A stretch of DNA of 64,000 nucleotides from Urophycis tenuis (lineage: Eukaryota > Chordata > Actinopteri > Gadiformes > Phycidae): contig JAXIVH010000503.1 in the NCBI GenBank assembly GCA_036785325.1, positions 19,198 to 83,197 on the forward strand, in the 5' to 3' direction. A program made the translations under genes and the position numbers. Below are positions 1 through 8,000 of the stretch, piece by piece; the first letter of the stretch is position 1; each line of letters starts with the position of its first letter. The notes under the pieces were generated by a model. The model made no database searches. It was not told the DNA's origin and saw only the letters and a list, made by a program, of their open reading frames with translations.

Positions 1-6
1 CCTAAC
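1..6. other. Left-edge bases that do not match the monomer
   Basis: The window opens with CCTAAC where every later copy has ATCAAG; from base 7 on it follows the monomer. The six bases make a telomere-like CCTAACCCTAA with what follows. This could be a contig-end artefact or the junction to another telomere-like variant. Confidence 0.5.
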
Positions 7-139
7 CCTAAACCTAACCCAATTTGGCCCATATACCTAAACCTAACCCAATTTGGGCCCCTAATCCTAAACCTAATTCTAAGCCTAGCCCAATTTGTGG
101 CCCTAACCCTAACCCCTCTATCTAAAGCCTAATTTGGTT

Positions 140-167
140 CCCCAACCCCACCCTTAAGCCCAAACCC
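140..167 (-). other. Second G-quadruplex motif
   Basis: The plus strand has five C-runs: CCCC AA CCCC A CCC TTAAG CCC AAA CCC. The complementary strand thus has five G-runs with loops of 1-5 nt, enough for a quadruplex with a spare run. It lies at the degenerate right end of the telomere-like zone. Confidence 0.65.
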
Positions 168-219
168 TGACCATAACCCGTAAATTGACCCGAGAGGTCC
201 CTTAGAGCCAAGTAGGCCA

Positions 220-225
220 TTTATT
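220..225 (-). promoter_or_regulatory. Minus-strand polyadenylation-like hexamer
   Basis: The plus strand reads TTTATT, giving AATAAA on the minus strand, the exact polyadenylation hexamer. It lies about 345 nt downstream of the stop of the candidate minus-strand frame. A weaker ATTAAA is at 368-363. Hexamers are frequent in AT-rich DNA. Confidence 0.2.
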
Positions 226-228
226 TTC

Positions 229-264
229 CGTATATTGCCCAAAAGAGGCCAAAAATAATATACG
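229..264. repeat. 8-bp inverted repeat with 20-nt spacer
   Basis: CGTATATT (229-236) and AATATACG (257-264) are exact reverse complements around a purine-rich spacer. The surrounding 192-286 holds no gene. A separate 10-bp palindrome, TAACCGGTTA, is at 273-282, and a small GACC/GGTC hairpin is at 187-199. Function is unknown. Confidence 0.5.
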
Positions 265-286
265 AGGTACGCTAACCGGTTATTGG

Positions 287-343
287 TAAAGGATGGAACT
301 AAGTAAAGGAAAAGGGAAATGAAGGAGGACAAAGAGAAGGGGT
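287..343 (+). other. GA-rich tract
   Basis: The plus strand is dominated by A and G with few pyrimidines, including GGAAAAGGGAAAT and GAAGGAGG. It could adopt unusual structures or resemble a retroelement polypurine tract, but no LTR or retroelement coding sequence adjoins it. It has no start codon context or other gene signal. Confidence 0.4.
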
Positions 344-400
344 AATTGGGTTAATAAATTAATTTAATACAACTCATGGGGGATTACAATCAATAAAAAT
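344..400. other. AT-rich segment with 12-bp palindrome and AATAAA words
   Basis: The palindrome TAAATTAATTTA occupies 355-366. Plus-strand AATAAA hexamers occur at 353-358 and 392-397; for a plus-strand transcript starting near 528 of the preceding copy they would lie about 870-910 nt downstream, inside the next monomer. The low-GC block would melt easily. No gene is visible. Confidence 0.35.
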
Positions 401-406
401 ACAGGG

Positions 407-485
407 CTAAACATTCATAAATACAAACAAGTTCATTGGGCACAATATAAAGATACAAACAGTAAAACCTAAACATTGGACACAA
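407..485. repeat. Decayed internal duplication
   Basis: Three short words occur twice in order: CTAAACATT at 407-415 and 469-477; ATACAAACA at 421-429 and 453-461; and CATTGGGCACAA at 434-445 with CATTGGACACAA at 474-485 (11 of 12 match). The spacings differ (62, 32 and 40), so this is an old, rearranged duplication rather than a simple tandem repeat. Confidence 0.35.
446..452 (+). promoter_or_regulatory. Second TATA-like word
   Basis: TATAAAG lies 52 bp upstream of the stronger TATA-like box, in a segment containing a decayed duplication. It is weaker evidence than the 498-506 box and may only reflect A-rich composition. Confidence 0.15.
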
Positions 486-497
486 AACAAGGGAGAG

Positions 498-506
498 TAT
501 AAAAAG
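498..506 (+). promoter_or_regulatory. TATA-like box upstream of the ribozyme-like fold
   Basis: TATAAAAAG is close to the TATA consensus and is followed by GGGAG. Initiation about 30 nt downstream would fall near 525-532, roughly 55-60 nt before the hammerhead-like fold, so the ribozyme would lie near the 5' end of such a transcript. Other plus-strand TATA-like words are at 446-452 and 729-735. The region is A-rich, so such words arise easily by chance; nothing here proves transcription. Confidence 0.3.
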
Positions 507-568
507 GGAGAAAACACAAGTAAGATTCAGTTTGGCAGTGGCTTTCGGAGGAGCAGCATCTCCCCACA

Positions 569-902
569 TTAGAAAACGAAGGGATCTGTATGTCGTGGCC
601 CTGGCCTGAAGAAGCCCAAATTAGGGCGAAACGTTGCGAAGGGCGCCACCTAGGACATACAGAAAAAAGAACAACAAGGTTAACCAAACACAAACGGGTG
701 GGAATTAGAAAAACAAACTAAGCCAAACTATAAAACATAAAAAACAACAAAAAAATAGAAAAAACTAAAAAACCTAAAAATAGAAGATGGAAAGAGGGAG
801 GTGACTTACCGTATGGCAGGACAGTGCATTCACTCCGGGGATGATCACGCCCCGGAGTTTTTCTTTCATAAACCTAACTCGCCAGCGCCGCCTACGGGTC
901 AT
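569..902 (-). CDS. Candidate two-exon mini-gene with an arginine-rich N terminus (speculative)
   Basis: Reading the minus strand, an ATG at 902-900 has A at -3 (GCGACCATGA), a favourable initiation context. Exon 1 (902-810) gives 31 codons starting MTRRRRWRVRF and ending in CHT, where a good donor (ACG|GTAAGT) begins. A 160-nt intron (809-650) ends in a pyrimidine-rich tract and CCTAG|G. Exon 2 (649-569) stays open in the phase set by exon 1 for 26 codons and stops at TAA (571-569). The result is 57 residues, very basic at the start, with no domain I recognise. Unspliced, exon 1 reads on to a TAG at 776-774, giving 42 codons. A minus-strand AATAAA lies at 225-220. Against it: tiny size, no homologue recognised, and the short frames could be chance. 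Substitution patterns cannot help because the copies are identical. The frame recurs in every intact monomer. Confidence 0.22.
586..662 (+). ncRNA. Hammerhead ribozyme-like fold (type I topology), one per monomer
   Basis: The RNA fold combines a conserved catalytic core with a long closing stem. Core strand 1 is CTGAAGA (606-612), matching the family's CUGANGA. Stem II is GCCC (614-617) with GGGC (624-627), loop AAATTA. Core strand 2 is GAAA (628-631). Stem III would be formed by the self-complementary ACGT (631-634), with T635 as the residue after which cleavage is expected (GUU triplet, allowed under the NUH rule). Stem I is C605-G636 and G604-C637, an internal loop (G603 against 638-640), 600-602 with 641-643, bulged C644, GTGGC 595-599 with GCCAC 645-649, a CTAG bulge (650-653), then CTGTATGTC 586-594 with GACATACAG 654-662. 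One A (613) is inserted between the core and stem II. A loop within stem I is typical of natural hammerheads, where it contacts loop II. Core strands are intact in the copies I inspected; one near 62,256 loses an A in loop II. Activity is untested and family assignment is inference. Confidence 0.65.
650..685 (-). other. Splice acceptor, pyrimidine tract and branch-point-like cluster
   Basis: The minus strand has GGTTAACC (685-678), whose TTAAC fits the loose YTNAY branch motif. A pyrimidine-rich stretch including a T6 run follows, then CCTAG|G with the AG at 651-650. The branch-like A is about 32 nt from the AG, a normal distance. The acceptor overlaps the 3' arm of the ribozyme-like stem I read antisense, so some pyrimidine richness may simply reflect the A-rich plus strand. 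Confidence 0.35.
663..800 (+). other. A-rich tract between ribozyme-like fold and hairpin
   Basis: About 138 bp are very rich in A on the plus strand, with runs of five to seven A's and few T's. No ORF or RNA gene is visible on the plus strand. On the minus strand it is T-rich and forms most of the candidate intron. An A-rich tail after a structured RNA can mark a retroposed element, but no target-site duplication can be seen within a tandem array. Confidence 0.4.
804..812 (-). other. Splice donor-like site
   Basis: The minus strand reads ACG|GTAAGT, with all six intronic bases matching the GTRAGT donor consensus and G at the last exon position. Only the -2 base (C) departs from it. On the plus strand this appears as ACTTACC, the complement that U1 snRNA also carries. 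It pairs plausibly with the acceptor-like site 160 nt downstream on the minus strand. Confidence 0.4.
832..862 (+). terminator. Perfect 9-bp GC hairpin followed by a T-run
   Basis: ACTCCGGGG (832-840) and CCCCGGAGT (850-858) are exact reverse complements around the 9-nt loop ATGATCACG (841-849), which contains the palindrome TGATCA. Five T's (858-862) follow, then CTTTC. The layout resembles an intrinsic terminator, and TTTTT would also stop RNA polymerase III on the plus strand. It could instead be an RNA processing or protein-binding hairpin. On the minus strand it lies inside a candidate first exon. One copy has C to T in the loop (26,973), leaving the stem intact. The structure is certain; the function is not. 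Confidence 0.5.
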
Positions 903-922
903 GGTCGCCCCCCTTGCTCCAT
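876..922. other. CpG-rich segment of the monomer
   Basis: This is among the GC-richest parts of the monomer, with several CpGs in about 35 bp (around 880-908) and a C6 run. It lies between the GC hairpin and the telomere-like zone. For minus-strand transcription it sits just upstream of and across the candidate start codon. No known promoter motif is recognisable. Confidence 0.3.
899..922 (-). other. Short upstream frame overlapping the candidate ATG
   Basis: An ATG at 922-920 opens a 7-codon frame (MEQGGRP) whose TGA overlaps the exon 1 start codon as ATGA. If the minus strand were ever translated, this would behave as a terminating upstream ORF allowing reinitiation. It passes through the C6 run, which loses one C in the copies near 58,382 and 62,546, breaking the frame there (probably consensus error). 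Confidence 0.12.
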
Positions 923-941
923 ACTAAGCTAAATTATGCTA

Positions 942-1236
942 ACTAACCCCTTACTCTAACCCTAAACTTAACCCAATTTGTTCCCCAGCCCTAACCCTAA
1001 CCCAATTTGGCCCAAGCCCTAAACCTAAACCTAATTTGGTCTCTAATCAAGCCTAAACCTAACCCAATTTGGCCCATATACCTAAACCTAACCCAATTTG
1101 GGCCCCTAATCCTAAACCTAATTCTAAGCCTAGCCCAATTTGTGGCCCTAACCCTAACCCCTCTATCTAAAGCCTAATTTGGTTCCCCAACCCCACCCTT
1201 AAGCCCAAACCCTGACCATAACCCGTAAATTGACCC
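942..1236. repeat. Telomere-like C-rich zone with a ~29-bp internal period
   Basis: About 295 bp consist of CCCTAA, CCTAAA and CTAACCC words separated by a recurring AATTTG marker, usually as CCCAATTTGGCCC. The 7-mer ending in AATTTG starts at 974, 1003, 1032, 1065, 1094, 1136 and 1175, with a decayed copy near 1226. The spacings are 29, 29, 33, 29, 42, 39 and about 51, so the order is tightest at the left and decays to the right. The C-rich strand is always the plus strand; the TTAGGG-like strand therefore runs toward position 1, the polarity expected at the left end of a chromosome. Perfect CCCTAACCCTAACCC occurs near 989-1003 and 1146-1159. The zone recurs in every monomer, with its right part at 1-191 in the first copy. 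It may derive from captured telomeric DNA or a telomere-targeting element. Confidence 0.85.
983..1003 (-). other. G-quadruplex motif in telomere-like DNA
   Basis: The plus strand has four C-runs: CCCC, AG, CCC, TAA, CCC, TAA, CCC. The minus strand therefore carries four runs of at least three G with loops of 3, 3 and 2 nt, including two exact TTAGGG-type loops. This satisfies the usual G3+N1-7 rule. It recurs in each monomer except where a C is lost (copy near 60,546). Confidence 0.7.
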
Positions 1237-2090
1237 GAGAGGTCCCTTAGAGCCAAGTAGGCCATTTATTTTCCGTATATTGCCCAAAAGAGGCCAAAAA
1301 TAATATACGAGGTACGCTAACCGGTTATTGGTAAAGGATGGAACTAAGTAAAGGAAAAGGGAAATGAAGGAGGACAAAGAGAAGGGGTAATTGGGTTAAT
1401 AAATTAATTTAATACAACTCATGGGGGATTACAATCAATAAAAATACAGGGCTAAACATTCATAAATACAAACAAGTTCATTGGGCACAATATAAAGATA
1501 CAAACAGTAAAACCTAAACATTGGACACAAAACAAGGGAGAGTATAAAAAGGGAGAAAACACAAGTAAGATTCAGTTTGGCAGTGGCTTTCGGAGGAGCA
1601 GCATCTCCCCACATTAGAAAACGAAGGGATCTGTATGTCGTGGCCCTGGCCTGAAGAAGCCCAAATTAGGGCGAAACGTTGCGAAGGGCGCCACCTAGGA
1701 CATACAGAAAAAAGAACAACAAGGTTAACCAAACACAAACGGGTGGGAATTAGAAAAACAAACTAAGCCAAACTATAAAACATAAAAAACAACAAAAAAA
1801 TAGAAAAAACTAAAAAACCTAAAAATAGAAGATGGAAAGAGGGAGGTGACTTACCGTATGGCAGGACAGTGCATTCACTCCGGGGATGATCACGCCCCGG
1901 AGTTTTTCTTTCATAAACCTAACTCGCCAGCGCCGCCTACGGGTCATGGTCGCCCCCCTTGCTCCATACTAAGCTAAATTATGCTAACTAACCCCTTACT
2001 CTAACCCTAAACTTAACCCAATTTGTTCCCCAGCCCTAACCCTAACCCAATTTGGCCCAAGCCCTAAACCTAAACCTAATTTGGTCTCTA
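1046..2090. repeat. Representative complete monomer of the satellite
   Basis: This is the first copy whose whole length matches the consensus. Relative to its first base it holds: telomere-like DNA (1-191 and 897-1045), an inverted repeat (229-264), a GA-rich tract (287-343), an AT-rich palindrome (355-366), a TATA-like box (498-506), a hammerhead-like fold (586-662), an A-rich tract (663-800), a GC hairpin with T-run (832-862) and a CpG-rich segment (876-922). The monomer has no long reading frame. The longest frames, 67 and 74 codons on the minus strand, open at TTG rather than ATG. I do not recognise the monomer as a named repeat family. Confidence 0.95.
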
Positions 2091-5000
2091 ATCAAGCCTA
2101 AACCTAACCCAATTTGGCCCATATACCTAAACCTAACCCAATTTGGGCCCCTAATCCTAAACCTAATTCTAAGCCTAGCCCAATTTGTGGCCCTAACCCT
2201 AACCCCTCTATCTAAAGCCTAATTTGGTTCCCCAACCCCACCCTTAAGCCCAAACCCTGACCATAACCCGTAAATTGACCCGAGAGGTCCCTTAGAGCCA
2301 AGTAGGCCATTTATTTTCCGTATATTGCCCAAAAGAGGCCAAAAATAATATACGAGGTACGCTAACCGGTTATTGGTAAAGGATGGAACTAAGTAAAGGA
2401 AAAGGGAAATGAAGGAGGACAAAGAGAAGGGGTAATTGGGTTAATAAATTAATTTAATACAACTCATGGGGGATTACAATCAATAAAAATACAGGGCTAA
2501 ACATTCATAAATACAAACAAGTTCATTGGGCACAATATAAAGATACAAACAGTAAAACCTAAACATTGGACACAAAACAAGGGAGAGTATAAAAAGGGAG
2601 AAAACACAAGTAAGATTCAGTTTGGCAGTGGCTTTCGGAGGAGCAGCATCTCCCCACATTAGAAAACGAAGGGATCTGTATGTCGTGGCCCTGGCCTGAA
2701 GAAGCCCAAATTAGGGCGAAACGTTGCGAAGGGCGCCACCTAGGACATACAGAAAAAAGAACAACAAGGTTAACCAAACACAAACGGGTGGGAATTAGAA
2801 AAACAAACTAAGCCAAACTATAAAACATAAAAAACAACAAAAAAATAGAAAAAACTAAAAAACCTAAAAATAGAAGATGGAAAGAGGGAGGTGACTTACC
2901 GTATGGCAGGACAGTGCATTCACTCCGGGGATGATCACGCCCCGGAGTTTTTCTTTCATAAACCTAACTCGCCAGCGCCGCCTACGGGTCATGGTCGCCC
3001 CCCTTGCTCCATACTAAGCTAAATTATGCTAACTAACCCCTTACTCTAACCCTAAACTTAACCCAATTTGTTCCCCAGCCCTAACCCTAACCCAATTTGG
3101 CCCAAGCCCTAAACCTAAACCTAATTTGGTCTCTAATCAAGCCTAAACCTAACCCAATTTGGCCCATATACCTAAACCTAACCCAATTTGGGCCCCTAAT
3201 CCTAAACCTAATTCTAAGCCTAGCCCAATTTGTGGCCCTAACCCTAACCCCTCTATCTAAAGCCTAATTTGGTTCCCCAACCCCACCCTTAAGCCCAAAC
3301 CCTGACCATAACCCGTAAATTGACCCGAGAGGTCCCTTAGAGCCAAGTAGGCCATTTATTTTCCGTATATTGCCCAAAAGAGGCCAAAAATAATATACGA
3401 GGTACGCTAACCGGTTATTGGTAAAGGATGGAACTAAGTAAAGGAAAAGGGAAATGAAGGAGGACAAAGAGAAGGGGTAATTGGGTTAATAAATTAATTT
3501 AATACAACTCATGGGGGATTACAATCAATAAAAATACAGGGCTAAACATTCATAAATACAAACAAGTTCATTGGGCACAATATAAAGATACAAACAGTAA
3601 AACCTAAACATTGGACACAAAACAAGGGAGAGTATAAAAAGGGAGAAAACACAAGTAAGATTCAGTTTGGCAGTGGCTTTCGGAGGAGCAGCATCTCCCC
3701 ACATTAGAAAACGAAGGGATCTGTATGTCGTGGCCCTGGCCTGAAGAAGCCCAAATTAGGGCGAAACGTTGCGAAGGGCGCCACCTAGGACATACAGAAA
3801 AAAGAACAACAAGGTTAACCAAACACAAACGGGTGGGAATTAGAAAAACAAACTAAGCCAAACTATAAAACATAAAAAACAACAAAAAAATAGAAAAAAC
3901 TAAAAAACCTAAAAATAGAAGATGGAAAGAGGGAGGTGACTTACCGTATGGCAGGACAGTGCATTCACTCCGGGGATGATCACGCCCCGGAGTTTTTCTT
4001 TCATAAACCTAACTCGCCAGCGCCGCCTACGGGTCATGGTCGCCCCCCTTGCTCCATACTAAGCTAAATTATGCTAACTAACCCCTTACTCTAACCCTAA
4101 ACTTAACCCAATTTGTTCCCCAGCCCTAACCCTAACCCAATTTGGCCCAAGCCCTAAACCTAAACCTAATTTGGTCTCTAATCAAGCCTAAACCTAACCC
4201 AATTTGGCCCATATACCTAAACCTAACCCAATTTGGGCCCCTAATCCTAAACCTAATTCTAAGCCTAGCCCAATTTGTGGCCCTAACCCTAACCCCTCTA
4301 TCTAAAGCCTAATTTGGTTCCCCAACCCCACCCTTAAGCCCAAACCCTGACCATAACCCGTAAATTGACCCGAGAGGTCCCTTAGAGCCAAGTAGGCCAT
4401 TTATTTTCCGTATATTGCCCAAAAGAGGCCAAAAATAATATACGAGGTACGCTAACCGGTTATTGGTAAAGGATGGAACTAAGTAAAGGAAAAGGGAAAT
4501 GAAGGAGGACAAAGAGAAGGGGTAATTGGGTTAATAAATTAATTTAATACAACTCATGGGGGATTACAATCAATAAAAATACAGGGCTAAACATTCATAA
4601 ATACAAACAAGTTCATTGGGCACAATATAAAGATACAAACAGTAAAACCTAAACATTGGACACAAAACAAGGGAGAGTATAAAAAGGGAGAAAACACAAG
4701 TAAGATTCAGTTTGGCAGTGGCTTTCGGAGGAGCAGCATCTCCCCACATTAGAAAACGAAGGGATCTGTATGTCGTGGCCCTGGCCTGAAGAAGCCCAAA
4801 TTAGGGCGAAACGTTGCGAAGGGCGCCACCTAGGACATACAGAAAAAAGAACAACAAGGTTAACCAAACACAAACGGGTGGGAATTAGAAAAACAAACTA
4901 AGCCAAACTATAAAACATAAAAAACAACAAAAAAATAGAAAAAACTAAAAAACCTAAAAATAGAAGATGGAAAGAGGGAGGTGACTTACCGTATGGCAGG

Positions 5001-8000
5001 ACAGTGCATTCACTCCGGGGATGATCACGCCCCGGAGTTTTTCTTTCATAAACCTAACTCGCCAGCGCCGCCTACGGGTCATGGTCGCCCCCCTTGCTCC
5101 ATACTAAGCTAAATTATGCTAACTAACCCCTTACTCTAACCCTAAACTTAACCCAATTTGTTCCCCAGCCCTAACCCTAACCCAATTTGGCCCAAGCCCT
5201 AAACCTAAACCTAATTTGGTCTCTAATCAAGCCTAAACCTAACCCAATTTGGCCCATATACCTAAACCTAACCCAATTTGGGCCCCTAATCCTAAACCTA
5301 ATTCTAAGCCTAGCCCAATTTGTGGCCCTAACCCTAACCCCTCTATCTAAAGCCTAATTTGGTTCCCCAACCCCACCCTTAAGCCCAAACCCTGACCATA
5401 ACCCGTAAATTGACCCGAGAGGTCCCTTAGAGCCAAGTAGGCCATTTATTTTCCGTATATTGCCCAAAAGAGGCCAAAAATAATATACGAGGTACGCTAA
5501 CCGGTTATTGGTAAAGGATGGAACTAAGTAAAGGAAAAGGGAAATGAAGGAGGACAAAGAGAAGGGGTAATTGGGTTAATAAATTAATTTAATACAACTC
5601 ATGGGGGATTACAATCAATAAAAATACAGGGCTAAACATTCATAAATACAAACAAGTTCATTGGGCACAATATAAAGATACAAACAGTAAAACCTAAACA
5701 TTGGACACAAAACAAGGGAGAGTATAAAAAGGGAGAAAACACAAGTAAGATTCAGTTTGGCAGTGGCTTTCGGAGGAGCAGCATCTCCCCACATTAGAAA
5801 ACGAAGGGATCTGTATGTCGTGGCCCTGGCCTGAAGAAGCCCAAATTAGGGCGAAACGTTGCGAAGGGCGCCACCTAGGACATACAGAAAAAAGAACAAC
5901 AAGGTTAACCAAACACAAACGGGTGGGAATTAGAAAAACAAACTAAGCCAAACTATAAAACATAAAAAACAACAAAAAAATAGAAAAAACTAAAAAACCT
6001 AAAAATAGAAGATGGAAAGAGGGAGGTGACTTACCGTATGGCAGGACAGTGCATTCACTCCGGGGATGATCACGCCCCGGAGTTTTTCTTTCATAAACCT
6101 AACTCGCCAGCGCCGCCTACGGGTCATGGTCGCCCCCCTTGCTCCATACTAAGCTAAATTATGCTAACTAACCCCTTACTCTAACCCTAAACTTAACCCA
6201 ATTTGTTCCCCAGCCCTAACCCTAACCCAATTTGGCCCAAGCCCTAAACCTAAACCTAATTTGGTCTCTAATCAAGCCTAAACCTAACCCAATTTGGCCC
6301 ATATACCTAAACCTAACCCAATTTGGGCCCCTAATCCTAAACCTAATTCTAAGCCTAGCCCAATTTGTGGCCCTAACCCTAACCCCTCTATCTAAAGCCT
6401 AATTTGGTTCCCCAACCCCACCCTTAAGCCCAAACCCTGACCATAACCCGTAAATTGACCCGAGAGGTCCCTTAGAGCCAAGTAGGCCATTTATTTTCCG
6501 TATATTGCCCAAAAGAGGCCAAAAATAATATACGAGGTACGCTAACCGGTTATTGGTAAAGGATGGAACTAAGTAAAGGAAAAGGGAAATGAAGGAGGAC
6601 AAAGAGAAGGGGTAATTGGGTTAATAAATTAATTTAATACAACTCATGGGGGATTACAATCAATAAAAATACAGGGCTAAACATTCATAAATACAAACAA
6701 GTTCATTGGGCACAATATAAAGATACAAACAGTAAAACCTAAACATTGGACACAAAACAAGGGAGAGTATAAAAAGGGAGAAAACACAAGTAAGATTCAG
6801 TTTGGCAGTGGCTTTCGGAGGAGCAGCATCTCCCCACATTAGAAAACGAAGGGATCTGTATGTCGTGGCCCTGGCCTGAAGAAGCCCAAATTAGGGCGAA
6901 ACGTTGCGAAGGGCGCCACCTAGGACATACAGAAAAAAGAACAACAAGGTTAACCAAACACAAACGGGTGGGAATTAGAAAAACAAACTAAGCCAAACTA
7001 TAAAACATAAAAAACAACAAAAAAATAGAAAAAACTAAAAAACCTAAAAATAGAAGATGGAAAGAGGGAGGTGACTTACCGTATGGCAGGACAGTGCATT
7101 CACTCCGGGGATGATCACGCCCCGGAGTTTTTCTTTCATAAACCTAACTCGCCAGCGCCGCCTACGGGTCATGGTCGCCCCCCTTGCTCCATACTAAGCT
7201 AAATTATGCTAACTAACCCCTTACTCTAACCCTAAACTTAACCCAATTTGTTCCCCAGCCCTAACCCTAACCCAATTTGGCCCAAGCCCTAAACCTAAAC
7301 CTAATTTGGTCTCTAATCAAGCCTAAACCTAACCCAATTTGGCCCATATACCTAAACCTAACCCAATTTGGGCCCCTAATCCTAAACCTAATTCTAAGCC
7401 TAGCCCAATTTGTGGCCCTAACCCTAACCCCTCTATCTAAAGCCTAATTTGGTTCCCCAACCCCACCCTTAAGCCCAAACCCTGACCATAACCCGTAAAT
7501 TGACCCGAGAGGTCCCTTAGAGCCAAGTAGGCCATTTATTTTCCGTATATTGCCCAAAAGAGGCCAAAAATAATATACGAGGTACGCTAACCGGTTATTG
7601 GTAAAGGATGGAACTAAGTAAAGGAAAAGGGAAATGAAGGAGGACAAAGAGAAGGGGTAATTGGGTTAATAAATTAATTTAATACAACTCATGGGGGATT
7701 ACAATCAATAAAAATACAGGGCTAAACATTCATAAATACAAACAAGTTCATTGGGCACAATATAAAGATACAAACAGTAAAACCTAAACATTGGACACAA
7801 AACAAGGGAGAGTATAAAAAGGGAGAAAACACAAGTAAGATTCAGTTTGGCAGTGGCTTTCGGAGGAGCAGCATCTCCCCACATTAGAAAACGAAGGGAT
7901 CTGTATGTCGTGGCCCTGGCCTGAAGAAGCCCAAATTAGGGCGAAACGTTGCGAAGGGCGCCACCTAGGACATACAGAAAAAAGAACAACAAGGTTAACC

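Noticed and set aside
129..332. 67-codon minus-strand frame with hydrophobic N-terminal half, present in most copies
   Set aside because: It opens at TTG, not ATG, runs into the telomere-like zone, has no recognisable domain and is repeated only because the satellite is. No coding evidence.
469..693. 74-codon cysteine-containing minus-strand frame, in nearly every copy
   Set aside because: It starts at TTG and lies across the antisense of the structured ribozyme-like fold. One copy has a missense change (23,536), but nothing indicates selection on a protein.
804..849. U1 snRNA-like words (ACTTACC, ATTCACTCCGG, ATGATCACG)
   Set aside because: The words are short, their order differs from U1 and the stem-loops do not correspond. 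ACTTACC is also simply the complement of the minus-strand donor.
887..910. 5S rRNA or tRNA-derived promoter remnant (GCCTACGG, GGTC words)
   Set aside because: Only about eight bases match the start of 5S rRNA, and no A-box/B-box or internal control region with proper spacing is seen.
983..1003. Telomerase RNA template
   Set aside because: The CTAACCCTAA word fits a template, but no pseudoknot or other telomerase RNA element is visible and the word lies among many degenerate telomeric words.
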